DNA of 64,000 bases. Origin: Anticarsia gemmatalis (taxonomy: Eukaryota; Arthropoda; Insecta; Lepidoptera; Erebidae). The notes under the pieces were generated by a model that worked only from the letters and a program-made list of their open reading frames with translations, did not search any database and was not told the origin of the DNA. The stretch is from positions 7,254,001 through 7,318,000 of the forward strand of contig NC_134756.1 in NCBI RefSeq assembly GCF_050436995.1. The letters run 5' to 3'. Shown in pieces: positions 24,301 to 38,100 of the stretch (within the stretch, counting starts at the first letter, position 1; the number at the start of each line of letters is the position of its first letter). The position numbers were made by a program, and so were the translations under genes.

Positions 24301-25088
24301 TGCTCGCGTGCCAACGGTGTTGGGCTCCCTCCTCTATTGTTATGAATATCTTGCCTTCGCACCAAACGTGTTAGTTCACCCATTTACATTTTTATGACGG
24401 CTATTGAAGAATCTTGAGTAATATTTTGCGTAGCTTCATAATGTTCCATTAGTACTTGAGCAAGATAAGAAAATGTTGGTACTTATTTAATTTGTGGCTT
24501 TCTTTAACATTTTCTTTTATCATTAATATTTATGTTGGTTTTACTGGTAAGTAGTCGAGTGCTCTTAGTATTTTACGTAGAATATAATCTAATAGAGAGT
24601 GAATTGGTAAAGAAAAACATTAGGTATTTTATTGTTCCGAAAACAGAACAATTGGAACCTTAGGTTGTCAATCCGCCTGTCACAAGTACTTTCCTTGTAG
24701 ATTGTTTGACCTGGCAAGTTGATATTTGGTACATGTCTGAGTAATGTGATATCAAGTCAATTTTCTCTTAGGGACAAAAAATATCGAAGAGGAAAAATAT
24801 AGATAGACACAAATGTCAAAATAGTAAATGTAAGAGAAATAGATAATCTACTCCATTCAATCAATTACTAAATGTTGTCTTGTTTGAGTTATCCTTATTT
24901 GAAATAGGTAAGTCTATAATACATTTTCTATGCTAGATATACAACAATAAGATACAACGGCTAATTTTGGACACGATGAATTCGCGTTCTTTGGTCGCTG
25001 CTTGCCGATACAGAAAAACGCGTAATTTTATGTACTGTTACAAAGTATAGTGAAGAGAAAACTGCTAAAAGGTTCTGTTTTATAAATG
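18366..25088. other. Non-coding DNA
   Basis: No supported gene. Visible items are a Helitron-like scrap (ACTAGCTGAC) at 20253-20262, a palindromic ACGTACGT cluster near 22121-22140, and a possible retroposed 3' end at 23490-23740. The rest is AT-rich sequence without clear structure. Confidence 0.5.
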
Positions 25089-25108
25089 ATGTTCACTATA
25101 GTGAACAT
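25089..25108. other. Perfect 20-bp palindrome
   Basis: ATGTTCACTATAGTGAACAT is identical to its reverse complement. The half-sites GTTCA and TGAAC resemble nuclear-receptor half-sites, but their spacing of six bases is not that of the classical ecdysone response element (one base). A further AGTGAACAT lies about 40 bp downstream, at 25142-25150. Confidence 0.5.
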
Positions 25109-28100
25109 AATTTGTAGTGTTTATAATAAGTTGTAGTGTAGTGAACATAGAATAATGTGTAGAAACAATCTAGTTTAATATTGAACTTTGTATTATAACC
25201 TGTAAAAAAAAAACACATTCAATAAAAGTAACATAAAAAAATGTGAGTGTTTTTTTTTATATAAATTTGAACTAAGCGAAGTTACACGTTACGGTTTAAC
25301 GTTATGCGAACAAAAAACTTTGTGTATTGCTAAGGCTCGAACTTAGGAAATAAATCTTAGTGGTAGCAAATCCGACTTACTAATGGATTGTTCGCTGGGC
25401 AAGTGTGGTGTGTGCCAGTTGGACTAGTGCCTATACATACTCGTGCGAGCCAAGATAATCTACTAACTGAACACACTGAGCACTCCCATTCTTGGACCTG
25501 CTCGTAACTAACGCGCCGTACATTAAATTATCTATGCTGTACAACCGCCAACACAGTTTGTTATACAATTTGCTTGGATAGGCGTTATGTGATTTACTTC
25601 GAATTTCTCTTGTATTCCATTGTTTCGTTTGTAGGTACAATTGAGATGCGTGAGGAACTAGCGTGTTTATGTAATTCACTTGTAGAGTAATTGAAAAGAT
25701 TAGTGAGTAATTAAGTTTTAAATCGTAACGTTTTAAAAGTCTTGTAATTTTATAAACCAAAGTCAACAGCGGGACTAGACGACACATGTCCGTAGAAAAC
25801 AAATGCCGGCGTATGATTGGTTGAGCTGTGTAAACTCGTACTTGGCTCGTTGTAATAAGAACCACCCCTTTATAAATCCTCTATCCTTCAATGTTTGAAG
25901 CAATAAAAGCTTGACGTTTCTCGTTTACATCAAAGCTCACAATAGGCGTGAATTCACAACGTACTACTAATACAATATTCACGTATGAAATTCTATGAAA
26001 ATAAAAAAAAATAGATGCTCGACGCCAACGCCGCCTGTGCATCCGACATTCGCATTTTACTTGCAAATTGCTTATATCCATCGATATCGGGATGCCAACG
26101 GTCCACCTCATAGCTACACAATAAAATATAACACGCACCAGTACATTTAGTTATTATACGTAGTTATAGTTCAAACAACGCGGTGAGAATTCAGTTTCAG
26201 CACATTGTGTTTTCAGCGTCTAGGCGTGTGATTTTAGGAATAAATCAACAAGTACGTTTTCACATAAATCTTCACGTTAAATCTCTTATCGCGGGTAAAG
26301 CGTTCGGAATTTTATTTATTCTATTAGAGGAGGTTTAAGTTTGAATTTCCTCGCTGTCAAGCAAGGGCGGGTACGGAGCGTCGCGGCGACGCGCGTCCTG
26401 CGTACAATCGACAATTTCTTATTCAGTTATTTCTTGAGAAGTGTTTGGGATTTCCTTTTGGGAGGAAGTTTTAAGCCGGCAGTAAATTATTCCATCGACA
26501 GGTGAGGCCGTAAAGGCAAGATTTACGCCTACGGGTACAGTGGGCGAGCCTCCCCTTTGATAAGATGTATATTACCTAGCGAATAACGTTTCCTGTAAGT
26601 ATCCATCGGGGATTGACCTAACGCGGGAAACTTGAGAGCACCAATAAATTGGAAAACTTCATACTTTGCTTATCAGTGACGTGGGTACATGGAATCGTAA
26701 TCGCCGAGTATTACGAACTTTGCACTATTCCCTTGTTTTCGTTTTAGTTACAAATGTATTACTTTCGCAGTTTCTGCGGCCATCATAAATTCTCGCGCGA
26801 ACGTCCCAAACAGAAAAATGTTTGTTGAATAATAAAATACACGAGGCATTATCGGATGTCGTGACGTCAGAAATATAGCCAAGCTACTCGCTCAAGCGGC
26901 CGTATGCTTTTATTTCGCGCAATGAAATTCGTTTAAAACTTGGAGAGGGTTCAAATTGTTCAGTCGAAGAGGTGCTGCCAGCGCAGTCTTAATCATTGTT
27001 AGCATTATTGCAAGCTCAAGAACTGTTTTATTATAATACACGTCTCTCTGAATTTCCTATTTAACTTGTTCATTTCAGTTCGTATAAACGTTTTCTTATT
27101 TCACTTATGTAAGCGGCTTGGCTCTCGTGAGAGCGTTTAAGACGAAATATTTAGGACCAAAAAGGTAAAGAAAAGCGTCTGCTCTGGGATATTAACGAGA
27201 TCAAGTGATCCGATAACTACGTCGGTGCAGCTTTGAGGTGCAGGCAATTTTCCTGGAGCTCGAAAATTGGGACGTAGTGTGTACTAAGGTCGCTTTGAAA
27301 GGCAAAACTGAAGTTCGTTAAAACTAAGGAACCGTCGAATTTTGTGAAAGGTCGCATCGTTAATGTCCCAAAGTAAACTGGGGCGTGTCGAGCACGGGTC
27401 AGCTTCGAAATCAAAGCTTCGCAACTTGCCCACTCGATTACCATAAACAAACGAGAAAGACGCTCCCATGTTTTAATGACAACGTTTTAAACCTTACGCT
27501 CGCTAGCTTTGCTGTTGAAGCCGAACTAGTAAATTAACTGCCACGGAAATCACTAACAGACGAATGTTGCAGGGCTGTGTGTAACATCGAGGAGCGAACA
27601 CCCGTGCTCTGTCGTAACCTTGCGAACGAATGTGACCTCGTGACAACTGCTATGGTGTAATTTGAGAAGCTAGTACATTTTAGTTCTAGGTAATCAGACG
27701 CCAGGTCATTTCTATGATAATATTCCATATTACTTTGTAGAATGAATGGACGGAAGGAAACTGTATTCACTGTTTCAGAGTATTTAAATTGCCGTAGCAT
27801 TTTTACATTTTCAGCATTAAAGCGAATGAGGATTCTTAAGTTAGGATGTTATCTGGGCAAATGTCTAGCATTCTTGACTACGTTCCTTTGCGAAAAGGCT
27901 AATCTGTAGAATTTGTCGTCTAAATATGTTTTTATCTTATATTTGACTAAAGCAGCTACAACATATATTAGAAAAGTAAGTAACTACATATTTGCTGCTA
28001 TGCTCTTTTGTTCAACTCTGTAATTCAAATATGAATATAAATAGGATAATATATATCTCTTAAGATTTTCGATTTCATTAATTCGCTAAAAATATTAACG

Positions 28101-31100
28101 TTCCTACGTGTACGTGTACCTACTTAGTGTTAAGCACCTGCCAGGTACTATTAAGCTACTATAACTTACCAGCATTTGCATGCAGCACTACTCTCGAAAC
28201 GCATAAAATAAATTAATATCGTCGATCTGTGCTGTACACTTTATTCCGCATCGACTAAACGCTAAATGCATACATACAGATATAGTTGTATTATCATCTT
28301 CAAAGAATCAGCTGTAGCCAAAGCGATCCGGCCGCAGCCTGATTTACATAAACAGATAAGGGAGTTGGCGCTAATCCACTATTGTTTCAATTGCAAGACC
28401 ATTCATTAGGACCGGCCCGGGACTCGCTTGTTATGCTAATGCTCTGCCAATTGTACTCTCGCGGCACCTCCTCGTCATACCTTTATACCTGAGAATACTC
28501 CACCTAATCATCGCCACGCAGGTACACTACAAGCCAATTTTCAGCTCCTTCACTCAAGTGCGAAGACTGGAATTCTAAAGAGATTTCTAGAATTCCGAAC
28601 TTGTTTGTGAAAACATCTTTTAAAAATGTGTACTCGAACCGAAGTAAAAATGATTTAAACCTTCTTCAGGATTACATCAGACACAATATAGCTCAGCTAC
28701 AACAACATTTTCCTCAATTTATTTACTAGGTGACATGGGAAGACAATAGATCTACTCCATTTCCAGTCAACGGGTTGAATTTATAGGTACAAATTGTCAA
28801 GTTGGTCTGTTGAAACGTGCATTTGTTTCAATTGTGCTGGCTCTGCCAACAAAAGCTTTCACCTCTTTATGTAAACGGTATGAGGCCGTATGATATGTGG
28901 GTCGTCAGATAAATGGCTAAAATATTTGGGATTTAAAAAAGTTCGGGATGTACCGATGCGCGTTCGAGCCTTGTGGGTTTTTTATGATGTTGCGTGAGGA
29001 AATGTTGAAAATTTAATCGTGTAGGAAGGCGGCACGACCGCATTATTGCTGCCGTCATATTGAGCTGACACGGACCGATTGGGTCAGCCTTCCGCCCGTT
29101 CGCACACGCCGAAAGGACCGCACTATTACATACAATTGTTTACGTTTACGGATTTCAACAAAGGATTCTATTATAGGTACACATTGTATAATCAAACGGG
29201 CCCATATGCCTTCGAATGTTTTCTGGCATCTACTCCCTGGAAATGGTGCCAGGTGAAATAATTTCCTTATTTCAATTTGAGATTAGAATCTGTGTTGTTA
29301 AAAGTGTCGCTGGGTGCTTTTAAAATATCTTTACGCAACGCGGTATAATATGCTGAGTGAAGATTCGTTCTCCCACGGTTCGTTATATATTTTCGTTGTG
29401 TACAGTTGGGTATAATCAAACCCAATAGAGACAATCGCAGTGTTCGATGAAGTCCACAGTTAAAAATCCAATTGTATGCGGGCGAGGCGGCAGCTGTGAC
29501 CGCATTATATCGCGCGGTGGCTTCGGTCGGACGAACCGGGTCAACTGGTCGGCTAGGCGGCTTGATGAAACGCCCCCACGCTCTACACCTCATTTTCAAT
29601 ACCGACAGCTGTACTGACATAAGTTTAGATGGAATTTATTATACCCACTTGCCCATATTATATCGTATGATAGGTCGCTTCGATGTCCGCATGATTGGAG
29701 GATACGGGATAATTCAGATAAAACGTTGATTCCATTACTACCTGTTAGCGGTATTTGGTATTTATTGTAGTTTAAATTTTATCAGGTAGGTATGCGTAGG
29801 TTTTGTATCTTAGTGTATTTTTTTTTACTTTTTGTTCTTGGTGGTGATTAAAGGCCAAAGCTGCAACCTGTCTTTGACTTGTAAAGGACTTTTGCAAAAT
29901 TATTATTTTATTCGTACTTAGTGGCGTATTGGTAGTGCATTAATTGCAGCAAAGGTGTGACCAAGAGATGTTCCGGGACTAGGTGAAAAGTCATCATCAA
30001 AGTCGACAGATTTTTTTCGGTCATTGTTCGGAACATAAATGTTAAGGTGACACGACTTTGTGCTTCATAAAGTACGTAAATCTATCAGCACTGCGCCTGA
30101 CCTCTCAATGGTCTTGTAACCGGTTCATGAGAGAAGGGCATAGAAATGATATGCATTGAACATTATTCAGAAAGATGTTCGAAAATATTGTGCTTCGGAA
30201 GTTTGGTATTATTTGGAACTTATTATTTATCTATTTATACGTACAGAAAAAAAAATATCTACTAATCTCTAAGATCCTTCATTTGAAGAATCTTTATTAT
30301 GTTAAATTAAAGTAATCCTACATTCACAGTTCTAATAATAATTTAAAATTCATTACTATGATCGAGACGTAGACGTGCTACGGCTACGGCGTAGCAAGTC
30401 ATCTTTCTTTTTAAACGCATTAAAAAAACACGTGATAATTACAAGACTCGCTAAAACGCTTCGTTTCTGTAAATGTGTACATTAAGTACAAGAACAAGCC
30501 ACTTCACAATAAACAACACCTTAACAAAAAATACTTTTCCTTAATAATAAACATGAACGGCGAACAATTTAAAATGACTACTTCAGCGAGAGTATTAAGA
30601 AGAGAAACAAACTTTTTTCCTTCTACAATAACAATAAGAATTATTGGAATAATTACGCCGTTTAGATAAAGAGAGAGCCGTCAAGAAAACGCCCCGAGCT
30701 CGGTGTTCATATCGTCTTATTCGTGTCGATTGACTCTTCGGGAAAATTCACCGAACCAAAGCTCTTTTATTTGTACCACATAACAAGTAACTACATAGTA
30801 CTCATGCACAGCTTTTTGACTCGCCAAATAATTTGCCTTGCCTTTATGTCAACAAAACTCGGACATCCCGGGCCCATTATTATCGTATCTTTTACAAAGC
30901 AAAATAAGCTCGGCGTGCTTCAAAACTACTGTGAACAAAGTTAGAGACAAAATAACGGTCGACGTCCGCCGTGAGGGAACAGAGACACACTCAACTACGG
31001 AGGGACGAATCCCTTTCGGTGTGTTTGCACTGTCCTGTCCGCCTTCAAAACTTGCTCGTGTATGTTAGGCTTTTGTCACAATATTTGTCTTCCCTGAACT

Positions 31101-31654
31101 CCGTGCCGGGGACTCCGTCGTCACACAACAGTTCAACCGTGCCCTTACCTACTCTATAATCCTCTTTTCAGCTTTGGAAATGTTTAAATTTCAAATATTT
31201 TCAAAGCTTAGATTGAAGCGAAGACTTTATATTCGGCCTGCTGTTGTTTCAGTTGACAAATTCCCTCTGTAGGTTCTTAAGTATCATTATTTAAGTAATA
31301 GATGATTTTATTAACTTTTCGAGTTGAGGAACATCACGAGTTCACTGACCTATAAAGTAGCTTTAACTTTGACGATTCACGACGCGAACCGTCTTAAATA
31401 GCGGTTTATTTTGGGCAATATATTAATTTGATTCAACCAAAGTTCCATTGGTTACTTTTTGATATCTGAAAGATATTAAAACTTGTAAGCAGGAAGCGAA
31501 CTCGAGCAAACGAGTTGTAACGACTCTATTAAAGTAACGAACATTGATGTGAAAACGTGGTGTTGATTAGCGAACCCTTTATCGCTAACAAGATCCGTCT
31601 AACTTTCCCAATTCGGGGGTCGACAAATCGAAATCGCTTTTAGCAAAACAAGTA
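25109..31654. other. Non-coding DNA upstream of the CpG island
   Basis: No supported gene. The longest minus-strand frame (25431-25865, 144 codons) has no recognisable domain and no flanking gene signals. GC-richer pockets occur at 26360-26405, 29000-29110 and 29475-29580; they may be regulatory or decayed repeats. A small imperfect foldback of A- and T-runs is at 25203-25260. Confidence 0.5.
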
Positions 31655-31990
31655 TTAATTTTGTATCGGCGTCCGGGCACGGCGCGGCGCGGTGTGGCGC
31701 GGTGTGGCGCGGTGTTGGCGCGGCGGTGGCGGCGGTACGGCACGCGGCAGGCTGGGCGGGCGGCGCGCAGTCTGCCTCCGAGCGAGCGGCACTCGGCAGC
31801 TCGCACCCCCGCCCCGGCCAGTCGCTGCCGCGCCGCCGCCGCCGCGCCACGTCGCCCCGGCCGTCACACGCACACATCACACCTTCCTTCATTAAAACCG
31901 CGCCACAATACGACCATCTCAATAACACTTCTCACTGACACCGCGCGTGAACCGCGCCGCCCGTGCCTATCGCACACAGTGACCTCCAAT
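31655..31990 (+). promoter_or_regulatory. CpG-rich island, probable promoter
   Basis: Very high density of C, G and CpG (many GGCGCGG and CCGCCGCC-like runs) in an otherwise AT-rich window. No TATA box is apparent. The island is followed by AT-rich leader-like sequence and a strong splice donor at 32179, which suggests a plus-strand gene with a broad, TATA-less promoter. All six frames stay partly open here because GC-rich DNA lacks stop codons; I do not call these coding. Confidence 0.55.
31683..31722. repeat. 10-bp tandem repeat in the CpG island
   Basis: The unit GGTGTGGCGC is repeated perfectly at 31691-31700 and 31701-31710, with near-copies on both sides. This is a short GC-rich minisatellite at the left edge of the island. 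Confidence 0.8.
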
Positions 31991-32178
31991 ATTTACGTTT
32001 ACACTCCACACGTAACAATGTAAATATATTGAAGAAATATCGTAAACACACAACGTGAGATTTTTCAGTGGAATGTCCAGTGTAGTTACTTTTGTATTCG
32101 TTTGTTGAGTGGATTCTAATATTGTGGATATTATTGAAAGCCGCCCCCGAAACATTATGTTCGAGTTTATTTACAAGG
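31991..32178 (+). other. 3' part of a probable first exon
   Basis: This segment ends AAGG|GTGAGT at 32178/32179, a near-ideal splice donor. An ATG at 32157 would give MFEFIYK before the splice, in a weak start context, so the exon may equally be untranslated. The transcription start is unknown and probably lies in the CpG island. An acceptor and second exon were not found in the window. Confidence 0.35.
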
Positions 32179-35100
32179 GTGAGTGTTTGGATTAGCGTTT
32201 CGATGAGTTATGATTATTATTTGTGTTACCAACTAATTTCTGTTGTAATGTTTTTCTTTATTACAGTAACTTTGTTTTTCAGGAAAGTAGTTCATATTCA
32301 GTTGGCATGTGCATGTTGTGTATTAGATAAATACTGTGTAATGCCGGTTCTATTCAAGATCAACGAGGCAAACAGGTTTGTCTTCCGCATTCTACACTAG
32401 TTTGACCAGTTTAATGCATATTATGAAAGCTTTCTACTAAGTATTAGTGGAGCCATCAAAGAAATTTGGATTTCGGCTCAACTGAGTCCTTAAAACATAA
32501 ACAAAATAAATAAATTTTACGTTAGTTTTTATAGTATGGTTGGGCCTACAGCTTGTGGTTGTCATTTCAGGTCACAGTACATATGTACACAACATACTAC
32601 GAGGTATTGCTTACCTTATGAGGGTAGTTACCCTACATATCATGGCACGAAGACACGAGCGTACTTGTACAGAATAAATATTCAAAAACAAATTAAACTG
32701 TTTTATACATAAAACGTAATATAAACATTTTACCCATTCATGTGAAATTCAGTGCCGATGCCTCGAATACCCAATACGCAAATGTAATCATGATATAAGA
32801 TTTTTATTCAAGATACTGTCAGGAGCCGCTGTAAAGATTTACACTGAAAGCCTTCACGAATACGTTTTTGTAGCCTATCGTATCTTATACAAAAGAATGA
32901 GTACAAGATCTCAATCTAGAAATTGTGCAAAAATATTGAAACGTTTTTCTGCACACTCGTTTTAAGATAGTCATCGTCTGCAGTCATACATCGGCATTAT
33001 AATGAGTCTGCGATTGAATCGATAAAACTTAATATGTCATAACTTACATCCGAGACAAGTTGTTGTTTCAATCAATATCACAATGAATCGCTTCCTCAGT
33101 TAACTCTGTCAACTAACATGACTAACTATATTTATGAAGAAAATAAAGCCTTTGTTTTCATGGCTCACTTTCATGTTTATTAAAGACTAAGAAAATTACT
33201 TGATAAGCCAATTTACATATTTAACTCTACATTGAAGTACTACTAGAAGTAAGCTTCTTACGCAATGTTTATGAATTCCTTTATAAGTTTAACGGTAAAC
33301 ATTAAGCTTTGTCAGTTTTATTTTTAAAAGGATTTGTTAGAACGTTTGCGTGCACAAGCCTTTTATCTGTACGTGTTTGTATGGGAATAAAGCCTCCTAT
33401 ATGTATGTAGAGAACGTGTTACGAGAATACAATAAATATCGTAAGTTATCGCTTATAGGCGGAATGCGAGCACATCGAAGTAACGGTAAGCGGTTTTGCC
33501 TGCGAAAATCTTTTTAAATCACAAAAGCCAGTCGTCAAGATCGCATGTCGGAGGAGGAAAAGAAAATATCCTGTAGGAATAGCGCAGCTGCTCGGATTTG
33601 GCGCCAACTTGGAGTAAATCCGAAATGAAAACACGCCCCACCGCAGGATATAGGCCATCGAGTTTTCGCCGCAAGATAAATTCAAAAAGGATTCTCTCCA
33701 CACACATATTACCAACTCAATAAGGATTAAAACTTCATTCGCAGGCGAAGGCTTTAAAACTTTCCGGTAAACGAGGTTTATCCCTTTTAATTACGCATAT
33801 TTACATGACAAAGCTGTTGGCGTCACTTTCCTACGTATTGCTAGAAAAAGAGAGGCCAGCTTACTTACGACGCGCAAGTATTTGAAAGAGCACTTTTTGT
33901 GTTTAAGCCTTATAAATATTTCCATGTAAACCTCATCCGGGTCGACCCACTTACGGCATTTAGGTGTAGGGTAACTTAGTGACCGGGGCAGATTAAACTT
34001 TACTTAAAAATTCACTTTATACCCGTGTATAAATTACGAGTTCATTATACATATTTTGTATATTTTACTACATCAGTTGGTTGCCGGTTACCGTTTCATT
34101 TTTACACTTCACAAAGATCCGTATTTTTTCGTTGGTCCGTGTAGTTAACACACGCGTAAATAACCAACTTAAATTCGTGTTAAAAGTTGCAAAAGTCAAT
34201 TTGAAAATACATAAAAAAAAGTTTGTAATTCTATTTATTTAATTAAGTTAGTTGCACTATTAATTAAATCTTGATTGCCGATTGAAATGTAAACGAATCA
34301 ATTGAACCTATTTTCAACAGGGTCGGCCTATTAAACAATTAGGTCAGGACAGTTGCGAATGCACGTGTTTTACATACAAGTACAACACAAAAAGGGCCGA
34401 TACATTTTGAATGGCGGGCGCTAGGGCGGGCGGCGACCAGTGCCCAACAATTAGCCTCACGCAAGCAAACTCACTGACATTCACGAACCATACAATGGAT
34501 ATTGTTTATTATTTTACAAACACGTTATGTCTGTTAAACAATTAACGTATTTGTTTTTGCAACTTTTTGTTTTGTTCGGCTCAATCTTTGTTGTTCGGAT
34601 TGTTTTGATTGATCGTCAGGGAAAATAATTTAACATAGTAAGCGATTGTGGAGCTATCCGTTACCCTACAAGCTGCTATTCTACGAATACGGATCTCGTA
34701 CTAGGTCGAGATAACATCATAAATATGTTTTCCAGCTTTTGGTTATTAAGTTAATTCATTTTGTATATCACAATAATCATGCAATTTACGCATATTTACA
34801 ATAAATAAATTAAAAATAATTTATCTTAGTTACTATATTTACTCGTTAAAGAAGAGCTATTGGCCTGTAAAATCTATTGTATGGCTATTGGTATCACCGT
34901 AGCATCGAATCTGATAAATCTTCAGCGTTTTAGATGAAAAAGTTTGAAATATAAAAATCTAGCATTCAGTTCGTTGATAAAACTATCGATATTTCTAGTG
35001 CCTACTGTTTGGAACTTGAAAAAATAGGTCAGCAATACAATCGGAAAGTCTTTAAACAAAATGCAGGTCGATCGAATTGAAGGGAAACAGATAACTGTAG

Positions 35101-38100
35101 AACATTTCAATTTGTGCTATGTCCCCCTCTCGTGGGCCGGGATCGAGAGATGGGTGGTCCACGACTGACCTGCTAATGTAATTGCTCAAACATTAAACAT
35201 TATGGCTGACGTACTCAATATGTCGATACTGAAAGTGGTTAATTAAGTTAATATTACTCGCAACTACCGCGTCGCACATTAGTTCTACAACTCTATTGAC
35301 TGCCGTACTAACTTTGCTTCTAAAATTTATTAGAACATCGTATTATTCTGAGTTGGTGAGACCCTGAGACTTTTTTGTTAATAAGATAATACAAAGAACG
35401 CAACTTGAGAGAAGACATAATAATTCGAAACAAAAGAGGAAACTTGTACTTAAAAATAAAACGGTTTAATAAAACGCTGGAACATTTCAAATTTTATTTA
35501 TGTTGTATACGTTTCCTAAGAAGCCTATCTTTATGCAAATAAAGATGATAATTTTATTTATTATCATAATTTTGTTTTCAATAACTCCGTAAACAGTAAA
35601 CAGATAAATAAATTTTGGCAAAAAGAAATCTATTTTATCAGGTATTCTGAAACAGATCTTTGACGGAAGTTTGATGAATAAAATTACGAACTAATTTGAA
35701 CTTTTTACTTCCTTTTGATGTCACTGAAATTATCTTGTTTTCTATTATATTGAATAAAATCTTGTTTTTCGTCTGTAACTTGAGTAATATTCATGTTAAT
35801 CAAGAACTAAATATAGGATATATTCGCTGTTTATTTCCTCAGTGAAGCTCTACGAGGCAGTTGTTGAATATAGGACGGCTTGTGATGGCTTTTTAGCCTC
35901 GTCTGTACAATTCTATAGCTTTTATATTGTTGTTATTGCAATCGTAAAACTCAATGCGTCATTGTTTTACGTTTCGAATGGTACCGGTAGATATAAGCCC
36001 TCTAGGTATGAATATTTTATTTATGTAATACTAAAGCTTTTAACTTTAAACGATAGAGAGGAAAGATAATTTGATAGTTTTTAATAAATATGAATGATGT
36101 TATCTAATTATCTAAATTAGACAAAATATATATCAAAATATTTGCATTTAATTGGTGATGTCACAAAAGGGTCGGTTTATTTTTTAAAGAATTTGTATGA
36201 AATAAAAATCTGTCCAAAACAACAAAACGGAGCCGTTTTCCGTAAAAGTTTTCGAAACGAATTAATCTTGAATAAGATTGCCTCGTGGGTTATAAATGAA
36301 AAGGCAGTATTCGTTTATACATAAGTATGTCCGTACAATAAATAGGTATACTAAATGTCAAGACTAGAGAGACAAATTATATTATAGCTGCCATAATATT
36401 TTCAAAGATTATACAAACGTAGAAATTCTGAATTACATTCCACATATTATTAAAACATTACACCTTCGTCGGAGTAATAAATAAATACTGCAGTAATAAA
36501 TAAATATAAGGCTTAGAAATATATAATATTAACAATTCTGATCGGATGTGAAACCAGGAATTGTTTTGTCAGAAAATATAATCATGAGAGCTTCCGAACA
36601 ATACGTTCATTTTTTCAGCAGTTGGCCTATATACAAAGTATGAGTACGCAACAAAACTTTATCCGGTACACTGATGACTCTAGAAACACTTGACAAGATA
36701 AAAAATAATCGAATCGTCCGAACCTTCCATGTTTTAATTAAAACGCTTTCAATTCGAAAAGTCACTGGCAGTATTCTATTTCTAAAAAAACGGTCTTGAA
36801 ATGATGGCCGTCGCGAGTGGCACTTGAAACAAACGGCGTTATCAAATCAGTGCACCCGAGTTAAAGTGCCGGTGAAATAGAAGGGGGCACTTATTGCCTC
36901 GCTGAACCACCTCGCCCCCTCCGTCGCCCCGCGCGCCCCGCACCCGGGGACCGATGTTCTTTCAACGAAACCCAAAACTCGCGAGAATGACAAACTTAGG
37001 AAATTAGAAGAAACAATTTTAATGAAAACGGTTTGGTTTGTGTGATTTTGTTGTTTATAATTTCGAAAGGGTTGCGGAGTAGTTATTTCTGCGTCAGCTG
37101 CTCCCTCGATCTTTAGTTGTTCAACATTGTGTTAATCAAAAATTTAAGTTGCGAACTTCTCGAGGCGCCTAAGTTCCGTGGTACAAGTAATGTGATAAAA
37201 CATGTTAGAATGTTATTATAAAGCAAATTGGATTGATTATACTCGTTTATTTAATCGGGTCCTTACATGTAAATTATGCCAGTGGAATAAAAGTACATTC
37301 TAATGATAAATTGTTTATTCTTAAATACGTATTAGACTTTTCAAACTTGTTAGACGACAACCTTAAAGTTGATAATATTTATTACGCTCAATTAAAATGA
37401 TCACGACTTCAACGATAAGCTGATGATACTTTAAAATTGTTCTTTCATTTGTTTTACAAAATAAAAGATGCTAAATTACATTTTCCTCACTCCAGAAATA
37501 AGCCTAAATAGCGTTTTTCGTCCTAAAACAGCTGAGAGCGAAACCAAAAATATCCGTTGGTGGCAGTAAAAAAGCAATTTAACTTGTTTTATGCGGACGA
37601 TCAACACTTAAAAGACGGCTGTAATCCATTCTTCTGGGAAACGGTTAAGACCAGTTGCTGCTAGTTTGATTGTACTACTGGTAAACAATGTTATTGATGT
37701 AATTACTGAGATGAACATTCAAATCACGTATGCTGAATATAGCACATACCTTTGTTTGCAATCCTGTAGAAACGATGCATGTATCCCATACTAATTGGAT
37801 AAATAAATTGTTTTATAACTATATGGATTTAAATATAAGTAATAATATAAACTGCTAGAATAGCAACTAAAACTAAACCTTGCATTCTTATCTATTTCCA
37901 ATCTTCTGTTGAGGTTTACTTAGATAGCCTTTTCTACTTGATTGTATTTAAAATTTCTTAGTAAACATTACCCTACATTCCTCAGCGTCTATAATTAATG
38001 TCACAATAGTAAAAAATATTCTTGCAAAAACATTAGAGCGTGGCTATGAATGTTTTTCTCAGTATCGTTTATTATTCTCAGCGAGATGTCCAAGTTAATA

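Noticed and set aside
25203..25260. Hairpin from A-run and T-run
   Set aside because: Pairing is mostly homopolymer with few mixed bases; expected by chance in AT-rich DNA.
25431..25865. 144-codon minus-strand frame
   Set aside because: No domain, no signal peptide, no coding composition and no promoter or poly(A) context; chance is sufficient.
29267..29729. Antisense pair of 117- and 85-codon frames
   Set aside because: Mutual shadows in a GC-richer pocket with no recognisable domain on either strand.
31585..32023. Six overlapping Arg/Ala/Pro-rich frames in the CpG island
   Set aside because: Stop-poor GC-rich DNA keeps all frames open; no frame shows a recognisable protein.
32092..32400. 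102-codon hydrophobic plus-strand frame
   Set aside because: Starts at TTG and runs through the strong splice donor at 32179; T-rich DNA gives spurious hydrophobic translations.
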